DNA from: Acidimicrobiia bacterium
Lineage (GTDB): Bacteria; Actinomycetota; Acidimicrobiia; Acidimicrobiales; AC-14
DNA length: 64,000 nucleotides
Assembly (NCBI GenBank): GCA_023264995.1
Contig: JAHFUR010000017.1
Span: 18,349 to 82,348, forward strand
Direction: 5' to 3'
The notes beneath the pieces were generated by a model. It was not told the DNA's origin and made no database searches. It saw only the letters and a program-made list of their open reading frames with translations. Within the stretch, counting starts at the first letter, position 1; each line of letters begins with the position of its first letter. The translations under genes were made by a program, and so were the position numbers. This document shows, piece by piece, positions 9,470-17,314 of the stretch.

Positions 9470-10949
9470 GACCGAGGTGAAGATGGGGGCGTGGGCCGGC
9501 TTCGCCGTCCCCGACCTCGACGGGGTCGTCGACGGCGTCACCGCCACCACCCGGGCGACGCGCACCCTCCTCGCCGTCTACTACGACACCGCCGACCTGC
9601 GCCTGGCCCGCTGGGGCGTCACCCTGCGCCACCGCACGCGCGTGGGGGGCGGGACCGGGACCTGGACGGTCAAGCTGCCCGACGGCAACGACGGGCCGGC
9701 GCTCGTGCGCCGTGAGCTGTCGTTCGAGGGCTCGGCCGCGAAGATGCCGGCGGCAGCGGCGTCACTGGTCATGGCCTTCGCCCGGACATCGCCGCTGGCG
9801 CCGGTGGCCCGCCTCCGGACCGTGCGTACCGGCGTCAACCTGCTCGACGGTGAGGGCGCCGTCGTCGCCGAGGTCGTCGACGACGAGGTCTCGGTCCTCC
9901 ATGCCGGCCGCGTCGCCGCCCGGTTCCGCGAGGTCGAGGTGGAGCTGGGCGAGCGACCGCCGCCCGCACTGGCCGCCGCCGTCGTCGCCCGCCTCCGCGC
10001 CGCCGGCGCCGGCCCGCCCGACACCATGCCCAAGGTCATCCGTGCCCTCGGCCCGCGCGCCCTGGCCCCGCCCGACGTCGCGCCGGCGCCGCTGGGCCGG
10101 AACCCGTCGGGCGCGGTGTTCGTCCGCCGGGCGATCGCCGTTGCTGTCGAGCGCATCCTCCGCCACGACCCCGGTGTGCGCATCGGCGACGACCCCGAGG
10201 ACGTCCACCAGGCCCGTGTCGGCACCCGCCGGCTGCGCTCCGACCTGCGCACCTTCGCCCCGCTCATCGACGAGGCATGGCTGTCGTCACTGCGCGACGA
10301 GCTGCGCTGGCTGGGCGGCGCCCTCGGGAAGGTGCGCGACGCCGATGTGCTCACCGAACGCCTGCACGCCCAGGCGGCCGGCGTACCTGAGATCGACGGC
10401 GCCGGGCTGGCGCCCATCTTCCTCCGGCTGGCGCTCGAGCGTGACGAGGCACGCCACGAGCTGCTGGCGGTCATGGCCGGCGCCCGCTACCTCGACCTCC
10501 TGGACCGGCTCGTCGCCGGCGCCGCCGCGGCGCCGTGCCGGCACATTGCCGAGAAGCGGGCTTCCGCCACCATCCCCGGGCTCGTGGCCGGCCCGTGGGG
10601 CCGGCTGGCCAAGGCCGTCGCTGCCCTCCCACGCCACCCCCCCGACGCCGACCTGCACCGGGTACGCATCCTGGCCAAGCGGGCCCGCTATGCCGCCGAG
10701 GCCGCCGCTCCGTTGGCCGGGCGGAAGGCGGCGGCGCTCGCCACCGCGCTGGCCGGCCTCCAGACCGTGCTCGGCGACCACCAGGACGCTGTCGTCGCCG
10801 AAGCGTGGCTGCGGGCGGGCCCGAGCCCGACCGGCCCGGCGACGAACGCGCTGATCGCCCGGCAGCAGGCCGAGGCCGAGATGGGCCGGCGGCAGTGGCG
10901 AGCGGCCTGGGCCAAGGCCTCGGCCCCCCGCCTGCGGACATGGCTGTGA
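9459..10949 (+). CDS. CYTH-CHAD domain protein (polyphosphate-associated)
   Basis: A 496-aa two-domain protein. The N-terminal CYTH (triphosphate tunnel) domain shows the ExExK signature as ETEVK at residues 4-8 and basic/acidic strands such as TLRHRTRV and WTVKLPDG. From about residue 215 a CHAD helical domain follows, with EDVHQARVGTRRLRSDLRTF and LHRVRILAKRARYAAE, the conserved His and Arg-rich helices. CHAD domains bind polyphosphate and are found on polyphosphate granules; CYTH domains act on triphosphate compounds. The GTG start lies 11 nt inside ppk1, so translation is coupled. Its end overlaps the Nudix gene by 10 nt. A granule-associated or triphosphatase role fits; the actual substrate is not visible. 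Confidence 0.92.
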   Translation: MPTETEVKMGAWAGFAVPDLDGVVDGVTATTRATRTLLAVYYDTADLRLARWGVTLRHRTRVGGGTGTWTVKLPDGNDGPALVRRELSFEGSAAKMPAAAASLVMAFARTSPLAPVARLRTVRTGVNLLDGEGAVVAEVVDDEVSVLHAGRVAARFREVEVELGERPPPALAAAVVARLRAAGAGPPDTMPKVIRALGPRALAPPDVAPAPLGRNPSGAVFVRRAIAVAVERILRHDPGVRIGDDPEDVHQARVGTRRLRSDLRTFAPLIDEAWLSSLRDELRWLGGALGKVRDADVLTERLHAQAAGVPEIDGAGLAPIFLRLALERDEARHELLAVMAGARYLDLLDRLVAGAAAAPCRHIAEKRASATIPGLVAGPWGRLAKAVAALPRHPPDADLHRVRILAKRARYAAEAAAPLAGRKAAALATALAGLQTVLGDHQDAVVAEAWLRAGPSPTGPATNALIARQQAEAEMGRRQWRAAWAKASAPRLRTWL

Positions 10950-11359
10950 CGGTGCCTGGCACCACCGTCGTCCAGGCCGCCGGCGGCGTGGTGTGGCGCC
11001 GGACCGCCGCCGGCGGGCTCGAGGTCCTGCTGGTGCACCGGCCCCGCTACGACGACTGGACGGTGCCCAAGGGGAAGCTGGAGACGGGCGAGGACCACGC
11101 CGGCGCCGCCCTGCGTGAGGTCGAGGAGGAAACCGGCCTGCGCTGCTCCCTCGGACCGGAGCTGGGGTCAACCTTCTACCGCGACCGCCGGGACCGCCCG
11201 AAGCAGGTCCGGTACTGGGCCATGACGCCGGCCGGCGGCGCCTTCGTGGCCACCGAGGAGGTCGACGAGCTGCGGTGGTTGCCGATCGCCGCCGCCCGCA
11301 CACTCATCACCTACCCGCGCGACCAGGTCATGTTCGACGCATTGGAGCGGACCGTCTGA
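10940..11359 (+). CDS. Nudix hydrolase (MutT-like)
   Basis: A 139-aa Nudix hydrolase that would cleave a nucleoside diphosphate linked to another group, or diadenosine or inositol polyphosphates. The Nudix box spans residues 45-67 and fits G-x5-E-x7-REV-x-EE-x-G fully. The N-terminus (AAGGVVWRR, LLVHRPRYDDWTVPKG) is typical of Nudix proteins that travel with SixA-type phosphatases. It starts at ATG 10940, overlapping the CHAD gene by 10 nt; GTG 10946 is an alternative. Its TGA overlaps the ATG of the SixA gene (TGATG). The gene order suggests clearing of phosphate-rich signalling or damaged nucleotides; the substrate is unknown. Confidence 0.88.
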   Translation: MAVTVPGTTVVQAAGGVVWRRTAAGGLEVLLVHRPRYDDWTVPKGKLETGEDHAGAALREVEEETGLRCSLGPELGSTFYRDRRDRPKQVRYWAMTPAGGAFVATEEVDELRWLPIAAARTLITYPRDQVMFDALERTV

Positions 11360-11802
11360 TGGCCGTCCTCCTCGTCCGCCACGCCAAGGCCGGCAACCCC
11401 GGGAGATGGCCCGGACCGGACGACCTCCGGCCGCTCACGGCCAAGGGGGACGCCCAGGCGGCCGGCTTGGTCGAGGCCTACGCCGGCTTCGACATCGGAC
11501 GCGTCCTGTCCAGCCCGTACCTCCGCTGCGTCCAGACCGTCGCCCCGCTCGCCGCCGACCGGGGCGCCGTCGTCGAAGCGTGTGCCGACCTCGCCGAGGG
11601 CCACGGCCACGCCGGCGTCGCCCTGGTACGGAGCCTGTTTGCCGGCGCGGCGAGCGACGTCGTCCTCTGCACACACGGCGACGTGATCGAGGAGGTGCTC
11701 GACGCCCTCGGCGTCGTGCGCGACGGCTGGACGGCGAAGGGCGCCACCTGGGTGCTCGACGCAGCCGGTGCCCGCCACCTGCCGCCGCCCGAGGCCGGGT
11801 AG
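11359..11802 (+). CDS. Phosphohistidine phosphatase SixA family
   Basis: A 147-aa histidine phosphatase with the short SixA fold. The catalytic RHG-type motif is LLVRHAKAG at residues 4-12 (His8 is the phospho-acceptor). SSPYLRCVQTVAPL carries the second arginine, and VVLCTHGDVIEEVL the second histidine. SixA enzymes remove phosphate from histidine-phosphorylated proteins; in actinomycetes the family also sits next to Nudix genes, where a combined action on dinucleotide polyphosphates has been proposed. It starts at ATG 11359, overlapping the Nudix stop. It is the last gene of the ppk1 operon and ends 4 nt before the convergent PadR gene. Confidence 0.87.
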   Translation: MAVLLVRHAKAGNPGRWPGPDDLRPLTAKGDAQAAGLVEAYAGFDIGRVLSSPYLRCVQTVAPLAADRGAVVEACADLAEGHGHAGVALVRSLFAGAASDVVLCTHGDVIEEVLDALGVVRDGWTAKGATWVLDAAGARHLPPPEAG

Positions 11803-11806
11803 CGCC

Positions 11807-12184
11807 TCAGCTCGCGGCAGGTACGCCGGCGACGCTCACCGGCCCGCCCCGGCGCAGCAGGCTGCGGTACCGGGCCAGCCAGGCGACGAGATGGCGGTCG
11901 GCCTCCCGAAGGCTGACCGACGCCACGGCGGCCCAGTCGCGGCCGGCGTGGGTGACGGTGTAGGTCCGCCGGGCCGGCCCGGCCGGTGACGCGTCCCACG
12001 CCGACGCCACGAGGCCGTCGGCCTCCATGACCCGCAGGGTGCGGTAGACGAAGCCCCGGTCGGCGGTTCCCAGACCGAGCGGGGCGAGGAGGGCGGGGAG
12101 GTCGTAGCCGTGGGTCGGCGCCTCACCCAGCACAAGCAGTAGCGAGGCCCGGAAGTGGTCACGGGGCAGCACTGTCGGCTCCAT
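11807..12184 (-). CDS. PadR-family transcriptional regulator
   Basis: A 125-aa winged-helix regulator. The N-terminal half matches the PadR pattern: LPRDHFRASLLLVLGEAPTHGYDLPALL, then FVYRTLRVMEADGLV as recognition helix and wing. The C-terminal helix (ADRHLVAWLARYRSLL) would form the dimer arm. I chose ATG 12184 because a TAGGTT box on the minus strand lies 7 nt upstream; longer in-frame starts would run past that promoter. It is divergent from ppx, with about 90 bp between the start codons, so it may control ppx or itself. Its ligand is unknown. Confidence 0.82.
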   Translation of the reverse strand: MEPTVLPRDHFRASLLLVLGEAPTHGYDLPALLAPLGLGTADRGFVYRTLRVMEADGLVASAWDASPAGPARRTYTVTHAGRDWAAVASVSLREADRHLVAWLARYRSLLRRGGPVSVAGVPAAS

Positions 12185-12191
12185 GGCCCCG

Positions 12192-12197
12192 AACCTA
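12192..12197 (-). promoter_or_regulatory. -10 box TAGGTT for the padR-like gene
   Basis: Read on the minus strand, TAGGTT is followed by 7 nt and then the ATG at 12184. It follows the leaderless pattern of the window and supports the shorter start. Confidence 0.45.
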
Positions 12198-12259
12198 CGG
12201 CCCCAACATGATCGGCCGGTTTCCTGACGACGACGTCCGGGTGAACAGGGCGCGGGGCC

Positions 12260-12265
12260 TAACCT
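12260..12265 (+). promoter_or_regulatory. -10 box TAACCT for ppx
   Basis: TAACCT is followed by 8 nt and the ATG at 12274, with no ribosome site. It supports the start with MRIAAFDLGSNSF. Confidence 0.5.
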
Positions 12266-12273
12266 CGTCACAG

Positions 12274-13803
12274 ATGCGCATTGCCGCCTTCGACCTCGGG
12301 TCGAACTCGTTCCATCTCCTCGTGGTCGACGCCCACGCCGACGGCACCTTCGTCCCCCTCATCAAGGACAAGGACATGCTCCGCCTCGGCGACGCCGTCG
12401 GCCGTGAAGGCCGGATCCCGGACCTGTTGGCCGACCGGGCGGTGGAGACCGTCGAGCGGTTCCGGCGCATGGCCATCGGCGCCGGTACCGAGGAGATCCA
12501 TGCATGCGGCACGGCCGCCCTGCGCGAGGCGGAGAACGGCGGCGAGGTCGTCGACCGCATGGCCGTCGAGGCCGGCGTCAAGGTGCGGGTCATCAGCGGC
12601 CAGGAGGAGGCCCGCCTGATCTTCGACGCGGTGCGCACCGCGGTGGTCATCGACCCGGCGCCGGCGCTGTGCCTTGACCTGGGCGGCGGCAGCCTGGAGA
12701 TCATGGTCGGCGACCGCTCGGGCCTGCGCCTGGCGGCCAGCGTGCAGCTCGGCGTGGCCCGGCTGGCCGCCGAGCTGGTCACCGGTGACCCCTTCACGCC
12801 CGACGACGTCCGCCGGGTCGACCAGCGGGTCACGGGCGTGCTGGCACCGCTGGCCGACGAGGTCGCCCGGCTGCGCCCGGCCATGGCCGTCGGCAGCAGC
12901 GGGACCTTCTGCGACCTGGCCCAGATGGTGGCCGCCCGGAGGACCGGGAGCGTGCCGCTGTCCATCAACCAGTTCACGTTCAGCCGCGACGAGCTGCTCC
13001 CGCTGCACGAGGAGCTGCTCTCCCTGCGGTCCTCGGAGCGGGCCGGCCTGGCCGGGTTGGAGGACAAGCGGGCCGACATCATCCCGGTCGGGTCCACGCT
13101 CCTGCTCACGGCGATGGAGCTGTTCGGGTTCGACCGCATGACCGTCAGCGAATGGGCCCTGCGCGAGGGCATCGTCCTCGACGCCATCCCCCGGCACGAG
13201 GCGGCCGACTGGTCCGGTGACCCCCGGGCCATCCGCGCCGCCTCGGTGCTGCAACTGGCCCGCCGGTGCAACTGGGACGAAGGCCACAGCCGCCAGACCG
13301 CCCGCCTGGCCCTCGACCTCTTCGACCAGACCCTCGCCCTCCACGGGCTCGGCCCTGACGACCGGGAGCTCCTGGAGCACGCCAGCATGCTCCACGACAT
13401 CGGCGAGCACGTCGCCACCGCGTCGCACCACAAGCACACCGCGTACCTCATCCAGCACGGACGCCTGCGGGGCTTCACCCCCGGGGAGGTCGACTTCGTC
13501 GCCGCCCTGGCCCGGGCACACCGCGGCGGGGGGCCAAAGCCGTCCCATGAGCCCTTCGCGTCCCTCGACCGCGACGCCCGCGACAGGGTCACCCGCCTCG
13601 CCGCCCTCCTGCGCATCGCCGACGGCCTGGACCGCGGCCGGGCCGGGAAGGTGAGCGGCATCGAGGTCACCGTCGGCACCACGAGAGCCCGCCTCGTCGT
13701 CCACACGGAGTCCGACGTCGACATCGAGCTGTGGGGGGCGCGGCGCAAGCGGGAGCTGTTCGAGCGGCTCTTCCGCCGGCGGCTCGATGTCGTGGCCGGC
13801 TAA
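12274..13803 (+). CDS. Ppx/GppA exopolyphosphatase family protein
   Basis: A 509-aa protein that would remove terminal phosphates from polyphosphate or act on pppGpp. The N-terminal ASKHA-fold domains show the phosphate-1 motif AAFDLGSNSFHLLVVD at residues 4-19, the conserved catalytic-type ISGQEEARLIF, and the phosphate-2 motif CLDLGGGSLEIMVG. From about residue 320 an HD-type helical domain follows (HASMLHDIGEHVATASHHKHTAYLI), as in long Ppx forms. The start is supported by the -10 box 8 nt upstream and by the conserved N-terminus. With ppk1 on the same strand 2.8 kb upstream, the window holds both arms of polyphosphate turnover. Whether polyP or pppGpp is preferred cannot be read from sequence. 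Confidence 0.92.
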   Translation: MRIAAFDLGSNSFHLLVVDAHADGTFVPLIKDKDMLRLGDAVGREGRIPDLLADRAVETVERFRRMAIGAGTEEIHACGTAALREAENGGEVVDRMAVEAGVKVRVISGQEEARLIFDAVRTAVVIDPAPALCLDLGGGSLEIMVGDRSGLRLAASVQLGVARLAAELVTGDPFTPDDVRRVDQRVTGVLAPLADEVARLRPAMAVGSSGTFCDLAQMVAARRTGSVPLSINQFTFSRDELLPLHEELLSLRSSERAGLAGLEDKRADIIPVGSTLLLTAMELFGFDRMTVSEWALREGIVLDAIPRHEAADWSGDPRAIRAASVLQLARRCNWDEGHSRQTARLALDLFDQTLALHGLGPDDRELLEHASMLHDIGEHVATASHHKHTAYLIQHGRLRGFTPGEVDFVAALARAHRGGGPKPSHEPFASLDRDARDRVTRLAALLRIADGLDRGRAGKVSGIEVTVGTTRARLVVHTESDVDIELWGARRKRELFERLFRRRLDVVAG

Positions 13804-13838
13804 CGCCGGGCACCTTGCGCCGCCGCCGTGGGGACCAC

Positions 13839-13861
13839 TACATTCATCAACACATGTTGAT
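13839..13861 (+). promoter_or_regulatory. Promoter with overlapping palindromic operator for the ABC importer
   Basis: A TACATT -10 box (13839-13844) is followed directly by an inverted repeat with 7-bp arms, ATCAACA and TGTTGAT, at 13846-13861 with CA in the centre. The repeat covers the expected transcription start, so a bound protein would block initiation. The regulator is not identified. The ATG of the substrate-binding protein is 15 nt further on. Confidence 0.5.
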
Positions 13862-13876
13862 TTCTGCGCGCACCCG

Positions 13877-14911
13877 ATGACCGATCTCGAAGTCTCCCGG
13901 CGGCGGTTCCTCGGGCTGGCTGCCGGCGGTGCTGCCGCGGCGGCCCTCCTGGCCGCATGCGGGAGCGACGACAGCAAGAACGCGGCTGCGCCGACGACCA
14001 CGGTGCCGGCGAAGGCGCCGGTGAAGGACTTCGGCGGGAAGACCATCACCACCGCGGTCTACGCCAAGAACCACGCCTCCTCGATGCTGTACTGGCAGCA
14101 GTTCGCCCCGCCCGGGCTGATCATCAAGCCGGTGATCGTCACCGCCGCGGCCGAGATCAGCCGCCTTTTGGTCACCGGCGACCTCGACTTCGGCCTGATG
14201 GGCTACTACAACACCATCATCGAGGCCAGCACCTCGGGCATCCCCTCCAGGATCATCTGCATGTGCTCGCGCCAGGGCATCGGCCTTATCGCCCGGTCGG
14301 ACCGGGGCATCAAGACGGTTGCCGACCTCAAGGGGAAGAAGGTGGCCGTGCCGCCCCCCGGCGTGCAGGTGCTGGCCCTGACCGCGGCCCTCGACAAGGT
14401 CGGGCTCAAGCTCGACCGTGACGTCACCGCCGTGCCCGTCGCCTTCGCCGACCAGCCGGCCGTGCTCGAGCGGGGCGACGTGGATGCCTACATGGGCACC
14501 GAGCCGCTGTGCACGCAGAGCGTCGTGTCCGGTCGGGGGATCCGCATCAATGAGGTGTACGGCACCCCCGCCGGCGACATCAACACCGCCATGTGGGCCG
14601 CACCGAAGAACCTCAAGGACGCCGACCTGCTGACCGCGGTGGCCAAGATGCAGCGCGACGCCGCCGAGTACTTCACTCCGAACGGCGTCAACGCCGCCGA
14701 CCCCTGGCACAAGCTCCTCGTGGACCAGTTCGAGTACTCCGAAGCGGTGTACAAGGCCGTGCTCGACAACGTCGGAGCGGTCTGGAAGTTCGACCAGGCT
14801 CGCAAGGCCCAGTTCGAGGGGGCGGCCGACATGATGCTGGCCCAGGGCATCATCACCACCAAGCCCAAGATCGACGACCTCCTCCTCCTGGACTACCAGC
14901 CCAAGAGCTGA
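13877..14911 (+). CDS. ABC transporter substrate-binding lipoprotein (SsuA/NMT1-like)
   Basis: A 344-aa exported binding protein. The N-terminus combines a twin-arginine-type motif (SRRRFLG) with a hydrophobic stretch and a lipobox LLAAC whose Cys would be lipidated, so it should sit on the outer face of the membrane after Tat export. The mature part has the periplasmic-binding-protein type II pattern of sulfonate, nitrate, taurine or thiamine-precursor binders: LKGKKVAVPPPGVQ, a mid hinge, and FADQPAVLERGDVDAYMGTEP. It starts at ATG 13877, after the regulated promoter. Permease and ATPase genes follow at once, so this is a complete importer. The substrate cannot be told from sequence. Confidence 0.88.
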   Translation: MTDLEVSRRRFLGLAAGGAAAAALLAACGSDDSKNAAAPTTTVPAKAPVKDFGGKTITTAVYAKNHASSMLYWQQFAPPGLIIKPVIVTAAAEISRLLVTGDLDFGLMGYYNTIIEASTSGIPSRIICMCSRQGIGLIARSDRGIKTVADLKGKKVAVPPPGVQVLALTAALDKVGLKLDRDVTAVPVAFADQPAVLERGDVDAYMGTEPLCTQSVVSGRGIRINEVYGTPAGDINTAMWAAPKNLKDADLLTAVAKMQRDAAEYFTPNGVNAADPWHKLLVDQFEYSEAVYKAVLDNVGAVWKFDQARKAQFEGAADMMLAQGIITTKPKIDDLLLLDYQPKS

Positions 14912-14915
14912 CCCC

Positions 14916-15797
14916 ATGGCGCTCCGCGAGGTGGAGGGCGACGCCGGCTTGGACCTCGGCGAGGTCCTCGGGCCGAGCAGCGAGATCGCCACCCGCCGGC
15001 CGCTGTCCGGCTGGCGGCGGGTGCTGGCCGGCCTGGCCCTCCCGGCCGTCCTGCTGGCCACGTGGGCCGTGCTGAGCGGTACCGGGGTGCTGTCCGACCG
15101 TATCTTCCCGTCGCCCGGCGACCTGGCCCACAGCGCCCACGACTTTGTCGCCGCGCCGCGCCGGGCGCCGGTCCCCGGTGTCGTCCCGTTCAAGGGCGCG
15201 GCGGTCCGTCACATCCGGGCCAGTGTCGGCCGCTGGGCGCAGGGGTACGCCATTGCCGTCTGCGTCGGGCTGCCCCTCGGCCTGGGCCTTGGGCTCTCCC
15301 GATGGATGGCGGCCGCCCTCGACCCGCTCTACCAGGCCGTGCGCTCCGTGCCGATCACGGCCTGGCTGCCGATCGCCCTGGTGTGGTTCGGCCTGGGTGA
15401 GGGGGCAGCCCGGTTCCTGATCTTCATCGGGGCCGTCTCGCCGATCGTGGTGGCCACCGCCGACAGCACGGCGCGCGTCCCCCGCCAGCTGGTGGACACC
15501 GCCCGCATGCTCGGTACCCGGCCCCGTGACCTGGCCCGCCGGGTCTACCTCCCCGCCGCCCTCCCCGGCATCGTCACCGGCCTGCGGCTCGGGCTGACCC
15601 TCGGCTGGACGAGCGTGATCGTCGCCGAGCTGTCCGGGTCGACGAGCGGCCTGGGCGCCATGATGTTCGCGGCCCGGGAGGTCACCCGCCTCGACCAGAT
15701 CATCATCGGGATGGCCACCTTCGGGATCATCGGCCTGGTGGGCGACGTGCTCCTGCGCACGGTCGCCCGACCGTTCGTCCGGTGGGCCGACGCCTGA
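14916..15797 (+). CDS. ABC transporter permease (SsuC/TauC-like)
   Basis: A 293-aa inner-membrane permease with about six hydrophobic segments after a longer cytoplasmic N-terminus (residues 1-35). The EAA-type coupling loop, which contacts the ATPase, is seen as LVDTARMLGTRPRDLARRVYLPAALPGIV around residue 190-220. The segment SVPITAWLPIALVWFGLG is characteristic of the SsuC/TauC/NrtB group. It begins 4 nt after the binding-protein stop and ends 10 nt before the ATPase. It forms the translocation channel of the same importer. Confidence 0.9.
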   Translation: MALREVEGDAGLDLGEVLGPSSEIATRRPLSGWRRVLAGLALPAVLLATWAVLSGTGVLSDRIFPSPGDLAHSAHDFVAAPRRAPVPGVVPFKGAAVRHIRASVGRWAQGYAIAVCVGLPLGLGLGLSRWMAAALDPLYQAVRSVPITAWLPIALVWFGLGEGAARFLIFIGAVSPIVVATADSTARVPRQLVDTARMLGTRPRDLARRVYLPAALPGIVTGLRLGLTLGWTSVIVAELSGSTSGLGAMMFAAREVTRLDQIIIGMATFGIIGLVGDVLLRTVARPFVRWADA

Positions 15798-15807
15798 GCC
15801 GAGCCCG

Positions 15808-16554
15808 ATGAACCAGCCGGCGGCCCTCGCCGCCACCGGCGTGACCAAGGCGTACGGCCGGCAGGAGGTGCTGAGCGGCATCGACCTCGCCGTGGCCGCC
15901 GGCGAGGTGCTCGCCGTGCTCGGCCCGAGCGGGTGCGGGAAGTCCACGCTCCTGCGGGTGCTCGCCGGCCTGGAGCGGCCGGACCAGGGCCGGGTCGAGG
16001 CGGGCGGGGCCGCGGTCACCCGCCCGTCACCGGAACGGCCGATGGTCGTCCAGGGCTCGACGCTTTTCCCCTGGCTGTCCCTGCGGGACAACCTGGCGTG
16101 GGGGCCGCGTGCCCTCGGGGACCGCAAGGCCGGCGCCATCGTCGACGAGCTGCTCGAGGCCACCGGGCTCACCGGTTCGGCCGACCTGCTCCCCCGCCAG
16201 CTCTCCGGGGGCATGCGCCAGCGGGCCGCCATCGCCCAGGTGCTGGCCAACGGGCCGCCGCTGCTCCTGCTCGACGAGCCGTTCGGGGCCCTCGACGCCC
16301 AAACCCGCCTGCGGATGCAGGAGTGGCTGATCGGCCTGCTCGCCGACCGGGCCACGGCCACGGTCCTGGTCACCCACGACGTCGAAGAGGCCCTCCTCCT
16401 CGGCCACCGCCTCCTCCGGCTCTCCCATCGCCCGGCCCGTGTCGTCGACGAGGTGCGGGTCGACCTGGCGCCGCCTCGGGGCCGGGCCACCCTGACCGAT
16501 CCCCGGTTCGTAGCCCTCAAGGCCTCCGTCCTGGCCCAGGTGCTCGATGCCTGA
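15808..16554 (+). CDS. ABC transporter ATP-binding protein (SsuB/TauB-like)
   Basis: A 248-aa importer ATPase. Walker A is GPSGCGKST, the signature is LSGGMRQRAAIAQVLA, Walker B is LLLLDEPFGALDAQTR, and the switch histidine is in LVTHDVEEALLL. The Q-loop reads MVVQGSTLFPW, with Val in the place where Phe is more common. It powers the SsuC-like permease encoded just upstream. Its stop lies 8 nt inside the following methyltransferase gene, so that gene belongs to the same transcript. Confidence 0.92.
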   Translation: MNQPAALAATGVTKAYGRQEVLSGIDLAVAAGEVLAVLGPSGCGKSTLLRVLAGLERPDQGRVEAGGAAVTRPSPERPMVVQGSTLFPWLSLRDNLAWGPRALGDRKAGAIVDELLEATGLTGSADLLPRQLSGGMRQRAAIAQVLANGPPLLLLDEPFGALDAQTRLRMQEWLIGLLADRATATVLVTHDVEEALLLGHRLLRLSHRPARVVDEVRVDLAPPRGRATLTDPRFVALKASVLAQVLDA

Positions 16555-17314
16555 GGCGGCTCACGTCGAGCGGTGGTCCCGGTACGTCGCCGAGTACCAC
16601 GAAGCCCATCCGGGCATCACCGAGGACCTCCTGACCGCCGCCTGCGATGACACCGGCCGGTCGCCTTACGACTGGCTGGTCGAAGCGGTCCCCGCAAGCG
16701 CCACGACCGTCATCGACCTGGCCTGTGGGAGCATGCCGCTGGCCCGTCGGCTTGCGCCCCGGCGGGTGGTCGGGGTCGACCAGTCGCCCGGTGAGCTGTC
16801 GCGTGCCGCCGCTGGGCCGGGCTGGCCGGTGCGGGGCCGGGCCTCGGCACTCCCCGTCGCTGACGGCGCCGCCGGCGCCGTCGTGTGCTCGATGGCCCTG
16901 ATGCTGCTCCACCCCCTCGAGCCGGTGCTGCGCGAGGTGGCCCGGGCCCTGGGCGCCGGCGGCACGTTCGCCGCCACCGTCCCGGTCCGGGCTGCGACGC
17001 CGGCGGCGTCGCCCTTCGGCCGGGTCCTGGCCGCCCTGGGCCAGGACGGGGAGCCCTACCCGGAGGCCCTCGACGGCCCGACCCTGGCGCCGCGGTTGGC
17101 GTCGGCCGGCCTGGGCCTGCGTTCGGACGAGACGACCACCTTTCGCCGGGACGTGGACGGTCCCGCCGACGCCGAGCGGGTGGTCCGGTCGTTCTACGCC
17201 CCCGGCGCCGGCCCCACGCGCGTGGCCGCGGCCGTCGACGAGCTCCGCGACCAGCTCCGGGCCGGGCCGGTCGCCATCGACTACCGCGTGCGCCGGCTGG
17301 TGGCGCGACGATGA
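16547..17314 (+). CDS. Class I SAM-dependent methyltransferase
   Basis: A 255-aa methyltransferase. The SAM-binding motif I is VIDLACGSMPLARRL (about residues 52-66), followed by the acidic end of strand 2 in VVGVDQSPGEL, and motif IV-like GAVVCSMALMLLHPL. These are the features of small-molecule methyltransferases of the UbiE/BioC type. It overlaps the importer ATPase by 8 nt, and its TGA overlaps the ATG of the flavoenzyme (ATGA), so importer, methyltransferase and oxidase look like one operon that takes up and processes one compound. The methyl acceptor is unknown. Confidence 0.83.
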   Translation: MPEAAHVERWSRYVAEYHEAHPGITEDLLTAACDDTGRSPYDWLVEAVPASATTVIDLACGSMPLARRLAPRRVVGVDQSPGELSRAAAGPGWPVRGRASALPVADGAAGAVVCSMALMLLHPLEPVLREVARALGAGGTFAATVPVRAATPAASPFGRVLAALGQDGEPYPEALDGPTLAPRLASAGLGLRSDETTTFRRDVDGPADAERVVRSFYAPGAGPTRVAAAVDELRDQLRAGPVAIDYRVRRLVARR

